Positions 16,583 through 26,007 are shown, counted from the first letter of the stretch. The stretch: DNA of 64,000 bases from an uncultured Mediterraneibacter sp. (GCF_934330165.1 NZ_CAKRGI010000005.1:1-64000); one strand, 5' to 3'. Made by a program: numbers and translations. Notes: a model not told the origin generated them from the letters alone.

Positions 16583-17977
16583 ATGTTATCTACGATTGAA
16601 TCAGTAAATAATGTTGTCAACAACTTTATATGGGGTGTGCCGGCAATGATCTGTATTATTGGAGTTGGTCTGTTGCTGAGCTTCAGAACGAGATTTTTAC
16701 AGATCTGCAAATTCCCGTATGCAATGAAGGTGACGATCGGACGAATGCTCAGAAAGAGGGATGCATCGGACGGAGCGTTGACCCCGTTTCAGGCAGTGTG
16801 TACGGCACTGGCAGCTACGGTAGGAACGGGAAATATAGCCGGTGTGGCCGGTGCGATCGCTATCGGAGGTCCGGGGGCGGTCTTCTGGATGTGGATCTCG
16901 GCAATCCTTGGAATGTGTACAAAGTTTTCCGAAGTAACGCTTGCAGTTCATTTCCGCGAGAAGAATGAAGACGGGGATCTTGTGGGCGGGCCGATGTACT
17001 ACATAAAAAATGGACTGAAGAAGAACTGGCACTGGCTGGCATATCTTTTTGCAGCGTTTGGTGTGCTGACTGTATTCGGAACAGGAAATGCAACCCAGGT
17101 CAATACGATCACGACAGCGATTGATTCAGCATTGATCAATTATGGAGTCATTGAAGCAGGAAATTCAGGAACATTGAACCTGATCATAGGAATTATTCTT
17201 GCTGCTTTGATCGCTCTGATCCTTTTAGGAGGGATTAAGAGGATCGGTCGGGTTACAGAGAAGCTGGTTCCGTTTATGGCAGTTATTTATATTCTGCTGG
17301 CACTGGGCGTGATCCTGTTGAATATCAAGAATGTTCCGGGTGTATTTGCATCAATTTTTGAAGGTGCATTTTCTCCGGCTTCTGTTACAGGCGGTGCAGT
17401 GGGAAGCTTCTTTATGAGTATGAAAAAAGGTGTATCAAGAGGAATCTTTTCTAATGAAGCAGGTCTTGGTACAGGTTCGATCGCCCATGCATGTGCGGAT
17501 ACGCAGAAACCGGTCAAGCAGGGATTTTTTGGAATTTTTGAGGTGTTCGTAGATACGATCGTGATCTGCACAATGACAGCACTGGTTATTCTTTGCAGTG
17601 GCGTTTCCATTGGTTATGGTGAGGCTGCAGGTGCAGAGCTTACGATCAGCGGATTTACTTCTACTTATGGAAACTGGGTTTCTATTTTTACCGCAGTTGC
17701 CATGTGTTGTTTTGCATTTTCCACAATCCTTGGATGGGGTTTATATGGAACAAGATGTATTGAATTTTTATTTGGTTCAAAAGTCAATAAACCATTTATG
17801 GTACTTTATTCGCTGGTAGCGATTGTCGGTGCTACGATGGATCTTGGGTTGATGTGGAGTATTGCGGAGACATTTAACGGATTGATGGCGATCCCGAACC
17901 TGATTGCAGTGTTCCTGTTATCAGGGGTTGTTGTGAAGCTTGTAAAAGAATACTTTGAAAATGAAGGGAAAAAATAA
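16583..17977 (+). CDS. Sodium:alanine/glycine symporter family protein
   Basis: A 464-residue membrane protein of the AGCS family that imports alanine, glycine or similar amino acids with Na+. Family signatures are PFQAVCTALAATVGTGNIAGVAGAIAIGGPGAVFWMW (about 73-110) and SNEAGLGTGSIAHA near residue 290. About ten or eleven hydrophobic segments. ATG 16583 follows GAAAGGA. Exact substrate is not readable. Confidence 0.94.
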   Translation: MLSTIESVNNVVNNFIWGVPAMICIIGVGLLLSFRTRFLQICKFPYAMKVTIGRMLRKRDASDGALTPFQAVCTALAATVGTGNIAGVAGAIAIGGPGAVFWMWISAILGMCTKFSEVTLAVHFREKNEDGDLVGGPMYYIKNGLKKNWHWLAYLFAAFGVLTVFGTGNATQVNTITTAIDSALINYGVIEAGNSGTLNLIIGIILAALIALILLGGIKRIGRVTEKLVPFMAVIYILLALGVILLNIKNVPGVFASIFEGAFSPASVTGGAVGSFFMSMKKGVSRGIFSNEAGLGTGSIAHACADTQKPVKQGFFGIFEVFVDTIVICTMTALVILCSGVSIGYGEAAGAELTISGFTSTYGNWVSIFTAVAMCCFAFSTILGWGLYGTRCIEFLFGSKVNKPFMVLYSLVAIVGATMDLGLMWSIAETFNGLMAIPNLIAVFLLSGVVVKLVKEYFENEGKK

Positions 17978-18016
17978 GTTGCAGTTTTGGATGCAATGAG
18001 AAGGGGCAGTGGTCTC

Positions 18017-18253
18017 ATGCGAAAAAAAGAATTAAAAATTGTTGTAACCTTTCATACGACAGCAGATGCGATGGCAATGGAAAAAATCTGTAAAGAAAAG
18101 GGAGTACCGGGACGTCTGATCCCGGTTCCCCGAATCCTGTCTGCAGGGTGTGGACTGGCGTGGGCTGCACCGCCTGAGGACAGAGAGCTGATAGAAAAAA
18201 CTTTGGCTGAAACCGAAATTAACAGAGCGGGACTGAATGAATGTATGGTTTAA
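18017..18253 (+). CDS. DUF3343 domain-containing small protein
   Basis: A 78-residue protein with the pattern of DUF3343 / putative Se-S carrier-like proteins (PF11823): a strand and helix (VVTFHTTADAMAMEKICKE), GVPGRLIPVPRILSAGCGLAW with the conserved single Cys, then a short acidic C-terminus. Such proteins have been linked by genome context to selenium or sulfur handling, but their role is not proven. Two earlier in-frame starts exist (TTG 17987, ATG 17996); ATG 18017 has AAGGGG about 11 nt upstream and begins the conserved region. It follows the symporter gene by 39 nt. Confidence 0.75.
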   Translation: MRKKELKIVVTFHTTADAMAMEKICKEKGVPGRLIPVPRILSAGCGLAWAAPPEDRELIEKTLAETEINRAGLNECMV

Positions 18254-18269
18254 TCCTGAAAAGACGGGA

Positions 18270-18298
18270 TTGCCATACATTTTTAATTGCGTTATACT
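18270..18298 (+). promoter_or_regulatory. Promoter of the flavodiiron protein gene
   Basis: TTGCCA (18270-18275), a 17-bp spacer and TATACT (18293-18298). Confidence 0.75.
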
Positions 18299-18339
18299 CA
18301 AGATGGATAAAATACATCATGAAAGAAAGGACAGAGAAG

Positions 18340-19497
18340 ATGAAAGTGACGGATGAGATTATTTATGTAGGCGTGAACGATCATGATATTGATTTATTTG
18401 AGGGACAGTATGTTGTTCCGAATGGAATGGCTTATAATTCTTATGTGATCCGGGACGAAAAGATCGCAGTTATGGATACGGTTGATGAGGCATTTGGAGA
18501 AGAATGGCTGGAGAATATAAAGAATGCACTGGACGGTGCGAAACCGGAGTATCTGATTATCCAGCATATGGAACCGGATCATTCAGCCAATATTGAGAAG
18601 TTCTTGGAAGTATACCCGGATACAAAGATTGTGGGTAATGCGAAGACATTTACTATGATATCCAACTTTTTCCGCAACCTGGATTTAGAGGAAAAGAAAG
18701 TTGTAGTTAAGAGCCAGGAGAAGCTGGAACTTGGCAGGCATATCCTTACGTTTGTCTTCGCACCGATGGTACACTGGCCGGAAGTCATGGTAACTTATGA
18801 CAGTACGGATAAGGTGCTGTTCTCGGCAGATGGATTTGGAAAATTCGGCGCATTGGATGTAGAGGAAGATTGGGACTGTGAGGCACGTCGTTACTATTTT
18901 GGAATTGTTGGAAAGTATGGTGTCCAGGTTCAGAATCTTCTGAAGGCTGCATCTGCACTTGAGATCGAAAAGATCTGTCCTCTGCATGGACCGGTTTTAA
19001 GCGAAAATCTGGAGCATTATCTGGGTCAGTATCAGACCTGGTCTTCTTACAGCGTTGAGTCAGAAGGGGTTATGATCGCTTATACTTCTGTTTATGGAAA
19101 TACCAAAAAGGCGGCAGAGCTGCTGGGAGAAAAGCTGAATGAAAAAGGCTGCCCGAAAGTTGTGGTATGTGATCTTGCCCGCGAGGATATGGCAGAAGCG
19201 GTAGAGGATGCATTCCGTTATGGAAAGCTGGTGCTTGCCACAACAACTTATAACGGAGACATCTTCCCGTTTATGAGAACTTTCATTGAACATCTGACCG
19301 AACGGAATTATCAGAACCGGACGATCGGTCTGATTGAAAATGGTTCCTGGGCATCTACTGCAGGAAAAGTGATGACAGGAATGCTGGAGAAGAGCAAAAA
19401 TATTACCATGCTGGAGAAATCGGTGAAGATCATGTCCTCTCTGAGTGAAGAAAATCTGAAAGAGTTGGATGAGATGGCAGAAGAACTCATGAAATAA
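18340..19497 (+). CDS. FprA-family A-type flavodiiron protein
   Basis: Reduces O2 to water and/or NO to N2O, protecting an anaerobe. The 385 residues hold an N-terminal metallo-beta-lactamase-like diiron domain with the ligand set HMEPDHSAN and a later LHGP, and a C-terminal flavodoxin domain (about 245-385) starting IAYTSVYGNTKKAAE for FMN. The frame opens at 18241 overlapping the previous gene, but ATG 18340 follows AAAGGACAG and lies behind a good promoter. It is a simple class A protein, with no rubredoxin fused. Confidence 0.93.
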   Translation: MKVTDEIIYVGVNDHDIDLFEGQYVVPNGMAYNSYVIRDEKIAVMDTVDEAFGEEWLENIKNALDGAKPEYLIIQHMEPDHSANIEKFLEVYPDTKIVGNAKTFTMISNFFRNLDLEEKKVVVKSQEKLELGRHILTFVFAPMVHWPEVMVTYDSTDKVLFSADGFGKFGALDVEEDWDCEARRYYFGIVGKYGVQVQNLLKAASALEIEKICPLHGPVLSENLEHYLGQYQTWSSYSVESEGVMIAYTSVYGNTKKAAELLGEKLNEKGCPKVVVCDLAREDMAEAVEDAFRYGKLVLATTTYNGDIFPFMRTFIEHLTERNYQNRTIGLIENGSWASTAGKVMTGMLEKSKNITMLEKSVKIMSSLSEENLKELDEMAEELMK

Positions 19498-19540
19498 AAG
19501 CAGAGATATAAAAGAAAAGCTACAATATAAAAGAGCGGAT

Positions 19541-19600
19541 AAAAAATGCCGGCTATAGCGGATCTGAGCAGGATGCAGGATCTGTATAGCCGGTATTCTT
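19541..19600. terminator. Bidirectional terminator between the flavodiiron and pyrC genes
   Basis: CCGGCTATA (19549-19557) pairs with TATAGCCGG (19585-19593). The minus-strand reading is followed by a T run (from the A run 19541-19546), and the plus-strand reading by ATTCTT. It serves two convergent genes. Confidence 0.85.
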
Positions 19601-19623
19601 ATGAGGAATTAAAGCGATTGAGG

Positions 19624-20886
19624 TCAATCGGTATAAACTGTCTTTCCTGCACAGATGGTTCGCTTTACCTTTCCATATAATTCCCAACCGGTAAAGGGAG
19701 AGTTGGAAGATCTGGAATGATACTCTGTCGGAATCCATTTTTCATCGGGGTCAAAAAGTACCAGGTCAGCAGGAGCACCCGGTTTCAGTTTCCCTGAAGG
19801 AAGATGATACAGCTGAGCCGGATTAACTGTCATTTTCTCGAGTAACTGACTCAGAGTCAGATGACCCGGGCGTACAAGAGAAGTAATGCCGAGTGCAAGT
19901 GAAGTCTCCAGTCCGATGATCCCACTTGGAGCAGATGAGATCGGACGGCTCTTTTCCTCTTCACTGTGCGGGGCATGGTCAGTGGCAATGATGTCGATCG
20001 TTCCGTCACAAAGTCCCTGTATAATGGCAAGGCGATCCTTTTCTGTACGAAGCGGTGGATTCATTTTTGCAAGAGAACCATACTTTATTACTGCCTCATC
20101 GGTCAACGTAAAATGATGAGGGGTTGCCTCTGCGTGAAGCTTTGCTCCAAGAGCTTTAAAAGTACGCACCAGTTCCACGGAAGTTCCGGAACTGATATGC
20201 TGGATCACGACGTCTGCACCGGATTTCAGGGCAAGCATACAGTCACGGGCGACAAGGGATTCCTCGGCGATCGAAGGAGAACCGTAGATCCCAAGAAAAT
20301 CAGAAGCAGTTCCGTGGTTGATCCCGTTCGTTTCAATGAAAGACGGATCTTCCTCATGAAGACTGATCGGGAGGTTTAGTTGTGCGGCAAGTTCCATGGC
20401 TTTCAGAAGGAATGCAGCATCTTTTAACGGAATGCCGTCATCAGTAAATCCGCACGCACCGGCAGCGGCAAGAGCTTTCATGTCAGTTAGTTCTGTCCCT
20501 TTGAGATCATGGGAAACGGCGGCAGCCTGATAAATATGAATAGCTTCTTCCTGTTCGCGGGCAGCAAGGTTGGAAAATACAGAAACTGAGTCAACGACAG
20601 GACTGGTATTTGCCATACAGATCACAGATGTGAATCCACCGGCAGCGGAGGCAGAAGCACCTGTGTGAATATCTTCTTTATAGGTGAATCCAGGATCGCG
20701 AAAATGAACGTGGGTGTCGATCAGCCCCGGGGCGATGGTCAGTCCTGAAGCATCAATGATCTCTTCTGACGGGGAAACTGAAAGATGCTGCCCGATTGAA
20801 AGAATTTTTCCATCAGAAATCTGAAGATCAGCAAATTCCGCTCTGCCGGAAGCGGGATCAATTATATAACCATTTTTTATAAGCAT
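19624..20886 (-). CDS. pyrC: Dihydroorotase
   Basis: Third step of pyrimidine synthesis: cyclises N-carbamoyl-aspartate to dihydroorotate. The 420-residue amidohydrolase has the zinc motif DTHVHFRDPGFTYKED (about 57-72), a conserved His in VIQHISS, and ATDHAPH. The frame extends to 21090, but the minus-strand ATG at 20886 follows AGGAGG and starts the normal LIKNGYIIDP sequence. It is a class I enzyme. No other pyr gene is beside it, so this copy is expressed alone, apparently from a TATACT box at 20934-20929. Confidence 0.94.
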   Translation of the reverse strand: MLIKNGYIIDPASGRAEFADLQISDGKILSIGQHLSVSPSEEIIDASGLTIAPGLIDTHVHFRDPGFTYKEDIHTGASASAAGGFTSVICMANTSPVVDSVSVFSNLAAREQEEAIHIYQAAAVSHDLKGTELTDMKALAAAGACGFTDDGIPLKDAAFLLKAMELAAQLNLPISLHEEDPSFIETNGINHGTASDFLGIYGSPSIAEESLVARDCMLALKSGADVVIQHISSGTSVELVRTFKALGAKLHAEATPHHFTLTDEAVIKYGSLAKMNPPLRTEKDRLAIIQGLCDGTIDIIATDHAPHSEEEKSRPISSAPSGIIGLETSLALGITSLVRPGHLTLSQLLEKMTVNPAQLYHLPSGKLKPGAPADLVLFDPDEKWIPTEYHSRSSNSPFTGWELYGKVKRTICAGKTVYTD

Positions 20887-21051
20887 AAATAAATCCTCCT
20901 GTAAAAAATTATAATCATAGATGATTTCAGTATAACGTATTTGTGATGAATTGTGTATAATAGAATGAAAGATAAAGAAAAGTAACTTGCCATTAAGGCC
21001 ATCTATCTGTAACGTGGACGGATAAAAATTTGAATGGGAAAGGACAGGAGA

Positions 21052-22278
21052 ATGAATCTGAATCAGACTCCGGCAGCGGAAAGACCACATATTGGATTTT
21101 TTGGCTGCCGGAATGCAGGAAAATCAAGTATCGTCAATGCGGTGACAGGACAAAATCTAGCTGTAGTCTCCGACGTAAAAGGAACAACAACCGATCCGGT
21201 CATAAAAGCGATGGAACTTCTTCCGGCCGGTCCGGTCGTAATGATCGATACACCGGGGATTGATGATGACGGGGAACTGGGAAAGCTGCGGGTAAAAAAA
21301 AGCTATCAGATGCTGAACCGGACGGATCTGGCTATCGTAGTGATTGATGGAAGGACAGGCATCAAGAAAGAAGATATTGCCCTGCTTAAGGAAATAAAAA
21401 AAAGAAAGGTGCCTTTTATCATTGCTGTAAATAAAAGCGACCTTTTAAAAGAGCATCGTATACAGCCAAAGGGCAGCAAAAAAGTGCCGGAAGAGAGTCT
21501 GATATATGTAAGTGCGGAGACAGGAGAAGGAATCTGTGAATTAAAGAAAAGAATCGGAGAAAGCATCTGCACAGGGGAAAATAAAAAAAGAATCGTGGGA
21601 GATCTGTTGGAAGCGGGAGATGTTGTTGTGCTTGTTATTCCGCTTGATGAATCTGCACCAAAAGGGCGGCTGATCCTTCCTCAACAGCAGACAATACGGG
21701 ACATTCTGGAATCGGGAGCAATTTCAGTCGTTACCAAAGAGGACAGAGTGAAAGAGACCATTGAGAATCTGAAAATACCGCCAAAGCTTGTGATTACAGA
21801 CAGCCAGGTATTCAAAAAAGTAGCATGCAATGTATTAAAAGAAATAAAATTAACATCATTCTCGATTTTGTTTGCACACTATAAGGGAAACCTCAAAATG
21901 AATATAGAAGGAGTTATGATGTTGGATGAGCTGAAAGACGGAGATAAAATCCTAATCAGCGAGGGATGCACTCACCATCGGCAGTGCGGAGATATCGGAA
22001 CGGTAAAGATCCCGAAATGGATCAGGGGGTATACCGGAAAAGAGATTCTTTTTGAAACTACATCAGGAACGGAGTTCCCTGCAGAGCTGAGTTCTTATAA
22101 AATGGTTGTACATTGTGGAGGCTGTATGCTTAATGAACGGGAAATGCAGACCCGGCTGGAGAGGGCGAAAAGGCAGAAAGTACCAATGACAAATTATGGG
22201 ATACTGATCGCATATACGCATGGAATATTAAAAAGAAGCGTGGAAATATTCCCGGAGATTGCAGAATTGTTCAGATGA
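21052..22278 (+). CDS. hydF: [FeFe]-hydrogenase H-cluster maturation GTPase HydF
   Basis: Scaffold on which the 2Fe subcluster made by HydE and HydG is assembled and delivered to HydA. The 408 residues comprise a GTPase domain with GCRNAGKSS, DTPGIDD and NKSD, a dimerisation domain, and a C-terminal [4Fe-4S] domain with CTHHRQCG and the paired cysteines of HCGGC. The ATG at 21034 is six codons earlier; ATG 21052 has AGGACAGGAGA before it. HydE and HydG are not in this window. Its presence implies hydrogen metabolism. Confidence 0.95.
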   Translation: MNLNQTPAAERPHIGFFGCRNAGKSSIVNAVTGQNLAVVSDVKGTTTDPVIKAMELLPAGPVVMIDTPGIDDDGELGKLRVKKSYQMLNRTDLAIVVIDGRTGIKKEDIALLKEIKKRKVPFIIAVNKSDLLKEHRIQPKGSKKVPEESLIYVSAETGEGICELKKRIGESICTGENKKRIVGDLLEAGDVVVLVIPLDESAPKGRLILPQQQTIRDILESGAISVVTKEDRVKETIENLKIPPKLVITDSQVFKKVACNVLKEIKLTSFSILFAHYKGNLKMNIEGVMMLDELKDGDKILISEGCTHHRQCGDIGTVKIPKWIRGYTGKEILFETTSGTEFPAELSSYKMVVHCGGCMLNEREMQTRLERAKRQKVPMTNYGILIAYTHGILKRSVEIFPEIAELFR

Positions 22279-22391
22279 GAAGGTTTTATCGGAAAGATTC
22301 TGTAAACTGAAAGAGTTCTTTCCTATTATAATAGGAAGAAAATTTCACACAGGAATCAAAAAAGAGAATGCCGGATAGAAATTTTATATAG

Positions 22392-22686
22392 GAAAACGAA
22401 AATAACGCTGCACATCCGGATCTGCAACTCCGGACAGCAGCGTTATTTTCATGGTATGTAATTGAGAGGATTCTTGAGCCATCGGGCAGAACATCTGCAT
22501 ATTAACTGGGGAATCCCTGCAAAGAGGATATAAATGCAGAAAGAGATTTTGCCGCGGCAGGGACATTCTTGGGGGAAACGTCCGGCTCTGGCATACTGCA
22601 ATACTGCACGATGACCAAGGATCTGACCTGCAAAAAAATAGACGGTCTCCCTACAGGGAAAACCGCCTTTGGTTCTTCTACAAGTC
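22392..22686 (-). ncRNA. Predicted independent non-coding RNA, possibly 6S-like
   Basis: On the minus strand a strong promoter (22721-22693) and a strong terminator (22449-22399) bracket about 290 nt with no credible gene: two short frames overlap it, neither with a good ribosome site. The RNA would contain a tight hairpin near its 5' end (GGCGG.../...CCGTC, about 22669-22643), a long imperfect helix (GCAGG...CCTGC with CTTGG...CCAAG) and a distal TCTGCAT/ATGCAGA helix. SRP, tmRNA and RNase P signature motifs are absent. 6S RNA is a possible identity but I cannot confirm its central bubble. Confidence 0.6.
22399..22449. terminator. Bidirectional terminator (hydF and the minus-strand RNA)
   Basis: AAAATAACGCTGC (22399-22411) pairs over 13 bp with GCAGCGTTATTTT (22437-22449), with inner CCGGA/TCCGG. 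On the minus strand it is followed by a T-rich run, so it probably ends both hydF and the opposing non-coding RNA. Confidence 0.88.
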
Positions 22687-22692
22687 AAATAC

Positions 22693-22721
22693 AATATACC
22701 ATTCTAATAGGTATATGTCAA
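22693..22721 (-). promoter_or_regulatory. Promoter of the minus-strand non-coding RNA
   Basis: Read on the minus strand: TTGACA (22721-22716), a 17-bp spacer and TATATT (22698-22693). This is among the strongest consensus matches in the window, and no coding gene lies downstream of it. Confidence 0.82.
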
Positions 22722-22767
22722 GGATCTGCAATGTACGAAAAAAAATACAATAAATAGAAAAAAAGAC

Positions 22768-22796
22768 TTGAAATAAAGAAAAGTATCATTTATACT
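22768..22796 (+). promoter_or_regulatory. Promoter of the S10-spc ribosomal operon
   Basis: TTGAAA (22768-22773), a 17-bp spacer and TATACT (22791-22796). It gives a leader of about 258 nt before rpsJ. Confidence 0.85.
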
Positions 22797-22802
22797 AAGA
22801 GA

Positions 22803-23055
22803 GCTGTGACATGATAGCAATGAAGCGTGAGGTTGCTGTCCTGCAAAAAAGATAAGCAAGGGCAGGTTTTCCGTGGAGCGAATGTCAAGTTAGGAAACTG
22901 GCGACAAGTCACTGTACGAATCACAACTGATTACTGTTTACCATACCATAAGGTAGTAGTATGAAACAACGTGTGAGTTTCTCACGACACACACGGGAGA
23001 GTGTACAGTCACCGCTTGTCGTACTGAAGTCAAAAGTACGAAAAGGAGGCGACTT
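22803..23055 (+). promoter_or_regulatory. Structured 5' leader of the S10 operon
   Basis: About 250 nt without a gene. Visible helices: an outer GTGAC/GTCAC pair closing a junction, hairpin AGCAA/TTGCT, hairpin CCTGC/GCAGG, and TGTC/GACA with inner AGTT/AACT. A separate hairpin CATACC/GGTA-GT-ATG follows further down. This fits a ribosomal-protein autoregulatory leader (in other bacteria L4 binds the S10 leader). The ligand here is inferred, not shown. Confidence 0.6.
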
Positions 23056-23060
23056 TTTTT

Positions 23061-23378
23061 ATGGCAAGTCAAGTAATGAGAATCACATTAAAGGCGTATG
23101 ATCATCAGCTCGTTGATGCATCCGCAAAGAAAATCATCGAAACTGTAAAAAAGAACGGGTCACAGGTGAGTGGACCGGTACCACTTCCGACTAAGAAGGA
23201 AGTTGTAACAATTCTGAGAGCTGTACACAAGTACAAAGATTCCAGAGAGCAGTTCGAGCAGAGAACTCATAAAAGACTGATCGATATCATCACACCAACA
23301 CAGAAAACTGTTGATGCACTTTCCAGACTGGAAATGCCGGCTGGTGTATTTATCGACATCAAGATGAAGTCTAAATAA
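23061..23378 (+). CDS. rpsJ: 30S ribosomal protein S10
   Basis: 105-residue small-subunit head protein; as NusE it also acts in transcription antitermination. Sequence [25 protein letters not shown] and the [14 protein letters not shown] loop are characteristic. ATG 23061 follows AAGGAGG after a long structured leader. First gene of the S10-spc cluster. Confidence 0.98.
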   Translation: MASQVMRITLKAYDHQLVDASAKKIIETVKKNGSQVSGPVPLPTKKEVVTILRAVHKYKDSREQFEQRTHKRLIDIITPTQKTVDALSRLEMPAGVFIDIKMKSK

Positions 23379-23462
23379 GACGAAATCTAAATTAGAACAG
23401 TATTCCTAAAATTTAGGATGAGCGCGAAAGCGTTCCGCTGTAAATCACAGGAGGTAATTATA

Positions 23463-24146
23463 ATGAAGAAAGCTATTTTAGCTACAAAAGTTGGAATGAC
23501 TCAGATCTTCAATGAAGAAGACGGAGTTCTGATTCCGGTAACAGTTCTGCAGGCTGGTCCTTGTGTAGTTACACAGGTTAAGACAGTTGAGAATGACGGC
23601 TACAGTGCAGTACAGGTTGGATATGTTGACAAGAAGGAAAAGATTGTCACAAAAGACAACAGTGGTAAGAAGTCCATCGCTCACAGAAACGGTGTGACAA
23701 AAGCTGAAAAAGGTCATTTTGATAAAGCAGGCGTATCCGGAAAGAGATATGTAAAAGAGTTCAGATTTGAAAATGCTGAAGAGTATACACTTGCTCAGGA
23801 AATTAAAGCTGATATCTTTGCAGCAGGCGACAAGATTGACGCAACTGCTATTTCAAAAGGTAAAGGTTTCCAGGGCGCGATTAAGCGTCATGGCCAGAGC
23901 AGAGGACCTATGACACACGGTTCCAAGTTCCATCGTCATGCTGGTTCAAACGGTGCTGCATCTGATCCAAGCAAGGTATTCAAAGGTAAGAAGATGCCAG
24001 GACAGATGGGTAACAAGAAGATCACTGTTCAGAATCTCGAAATTGTAAGAGTTGATGCAGAGAACAATCTGCTCCTCGTTAAGGGATCTGTACCGGGACC
24101 GAAGAAATGCCTGGTAACAATCAAAGAGACAGTGAAAGCTAACTAG
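23463..24146 (+). CDS. rplC: 50S ribosomal protein L3
   Basis: 227-residue assembly-initiating protein. It starts [15 protein letters not shown] and carries the conserved long loop [15 protein letters not shown] segment ([17 protein letters not shown]). The frame opens at 23418, but ATG 23463 follows AGGAGGT. Lies 84 nt after rpsJ. Confidence 0.97.
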   Translation: MKKAILATKVGMTQIFNEEDGVLIPVTVLQAGPCVVTQVKTVENDGYSAVQVGYVDKKEKIVTKDNSGKKSIAHRNGVTKAEKGHFDKAGVSGKRYVKEFRFENAEEYTLAQEIKADIFAAGDKIDATAISKGKGFQGAIKRHGQSRGPMTHGSKFHRHAGSNGAASDPSKVFKGKKMPGQMGNKKITVQNLEIVRVDAENNLLLVKGSVPGPKKCLVTIKETVKAN

Positions 24147-24176
24147 TCTGACAGTTAAGAAAGGAGGAACATACAG

Positions 24177-24797
24177 ATGGCAAAAGTATCTGTTTACAAT
24201 ATCGAAGGTAAAGAAGTTGATACAATCGAACTGAACGATGCTGTATTTGGTGTAGAAGTAAATGAGCACCTTGTACACATGGCAGTTGTAAATCAGCTTG
24301 CAAACAATCGTCAGGGAACACAGAAAGCCAAAACTCGTTCTGAAGTTTCCGGCGGCGGAAGAAAACCATGGAGACAGAAAGGAACAGGTCACGCAAGACA
24401 GGGATCAACAAGATCACCTCAGTGGACAGGCGGTGGAGTTGTATTTGCTCCGGTTCCGAGAGACTACTCCTTCAAAATGAATAAGAAAGAGAAGAGAGCA
24501 GCTCTTAAGTCTGCACTTACTTCCAGAGTAGAAGAGAATAAGTTCATCGTAGTTGATGAAATGAAATTTGACGAGATCAAGACAAAGAAATTCCAGACAG
24601 TTCTGAACAACCTGAACGTGAACAAAGCACTTGTTGTTCTTGAAGAAGGAGATAAGAACGCTGAGATCTCTGCTAAGAACATCCCGGATGTTAAGACAGC
24701 TCGTGTAAATACGATCAATGTATATGACATCCTGAAATACAACACAGTAATCGCTACGAAAGCTGTTGTTGCAGCAATCGAGGAGGTGTACGCATAA
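24177..24797 (+). CDS. rplD: 50S ribosomal protein L4
   Basis: 206-residue protein lining the exit tunnel; in several bacteria it represses its own operon through the leader RNA. It has the tunnel-loop segment KPWRQKGTGHARQGSTRSPQ. ATG 24177 follows GAAAGGAGG. Its stop codon overlaps the rplW start by one base. Confidence 0.97.
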   Translation: MAKVSVYNIEGKEVDTIELNDAVFGVEVNEHLVHMAVVNQLANNRQGTQKAKTRSEVSGGGRKPWRQKGTGHARQGSTRSPQWTGGGVVFAPVPRDYSFKMNKKEKRAALKSALTSRVEENKFIVVDEMKFDEIKTKKFQTVLNNLNVNKALVVLEEGDKNAEISAKNIPDVKTARVNTINVYDILKYNTVIATKAVVAAIEEVYA

Positions 24798-25096
24798 TGG
24801 CAAATATTCAGTATTATGATGTAATCCTTAAACCAGTTGTGACTGAGAAGAGCATGGAGCTTATGGCTGACAAGAAATATACATTCCTTGTTCACACAGA
24901 GGCTACAAAATCTCAGATCAAAGAAGCTGTTGAAAAAATGTTCAACGGTACAAAAGTAAAAAGCGTCAACACTATGAACCTTGATGGTAAGAACAAGAGA
25001 CGTGGAATGACTTTCGGAAAGACAGCCAAGACAAAGAAGGCTGTAGTAGCATTGACAGAGGACAGTGCTGATATCGAAATCTTTGAAGGTCTGTAA
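24797..25096 (+). CDS. rplW: 50S ribosomal protein L23
   Basis: 99-residue protein at the tunnel exit that docks SRP and trigger factor. Begins YYDVILKPVVTEKSMELM, with the conserved VKSVNTMN strand. Its ATG shares a base with the rplD stop codon, indicating coupled translation. Confidence 0.97.
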   Translation: MANIQYYDVILKPVVTEKSMELMADKKYTFLVHTEATKSQIKEAVEKMFNGTKVKSVNTMNLDGKNKRRGMTFGKTAKTKKAVVALTEDSADIEIFEGL

Positions 25097-25164
25097 AATA
25101 TAAGACATTATACGGTGCAAACCCGTGAAACTAATAATCAGAGCAAACGAAAGGAGAGACAGTA

Positions 25165-26007
25165 ATGGGAATCAAAACTTATAACCCATATACACCTTCC
25201 AGAAGACAGATGACAGGTTCTGATTTCTCAGAGATCACAAAGACAACTCCAGAGAAATCCCTCCTGGATTCCAAGAAGAGAAAAGCCGGCCGTAACGCAC
25301 AGGGTAAGATCACAGTAAGACATCGTGGCGGCGGAGCTAAGAAGAAATATAGAATCGTAGATTTCAAGAGAAATAAAGATGGTATTGCAGCAAAGGTTAT
25401 CGGTATCGAGTACGATCCGAACAGAAGTGCTAACATCGCACTGATCTGCTACGCAGACGGCGAGAAAGCTTATATCCTTGCTCCAGAAGGTCTGACAGAT
25501 GGCATGACAGTTATGAACGGTGCTGAAGCAGAAGTAAGAGTAGGAAACTGCCTGCCACTTTCTGAGATCCCAGTTGGTACTCAGATCCATAACATTGAGA
25601 TGCACCCGGGAAAAGGCGGACAGCTTGTTCGTTCCGCTGGTAACAGTGCACAGCTTATGGCTAAAGAAGGAAAGTATGCTACACTGAGACTTCCTTCAGG
25701 AGAAATGAGAATGGTTCCGATCATCTGCCGCGCATCTATCGGTGTTGTAGGTAACGGAGATCACAACCTGATTAATATCGGTAAAGCCGGACGTAAACGT
25801 CATATGGGTATCAGACCTACAGTCCGCGGTTCCGTAATGAACCCGAATGACCATCCGCATGGTGGTGGAGAAGGTAAGACAAGTATCGGTCGTCCAGGTC
25901 CATGTACACCTTGGGGTAAACCGGCACTCGGTCTTAAGACTCGTAAGAAGAACAAAGCTTCTAACAAGCTGATCGTAAGAAGAAGAGATGGTAAAGCGAT
26001 TAAATAA
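25165..26007 (+). CDS. rplB: 50S ribosomal protein L2
   Basis: 280-residue protein at the peptidyl-transferase centre. Characteristic [15 protein letters not shown] start and the C-terminal [19 protein letters not shown] with the essential His. ATG 25165 follows AAAGGAGAG. Normal length. Confidence 0.98.
   Translation: MGIKTYNPYTPSRRQMTGSDFSEITKTTPEKSLLDSKKRKAGRNAQGKITVRHRGGGAKKKYRIVDFKRNKDGIAAKVIGIEYDPNRSANIALICYADGEKAYILAPEGLTDGMTVMNGAEAEVRVGNCLPLSEIPVGTQIHNIEMHPGKGGQLVRSAGNSAQLMAKEGKYATLRLPSGEMRMVPIICRASIGVVGNGDHNLINIGKAGRKRHMGIRPTVRGSVMNPNDHPHGGGEGKTSIGRPGPCTPWGKPALGLKTRKKNKASNKLIVRRRDGKAIK

Noticed and set aside
22450..22690. Plus-strand or minus-strand small proteins in the S10 upstream region
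   Set aside because: Frames of about 60-80 codons exist on both strands but lack ribosome sites, and the region is better explained as a structured RNA.
24464..25120. 218-codon minus-strand frame across rplD and rplW
   Set aside because: It spans two ribosomal protein genes in antisense and has no promoter or ribosome site.
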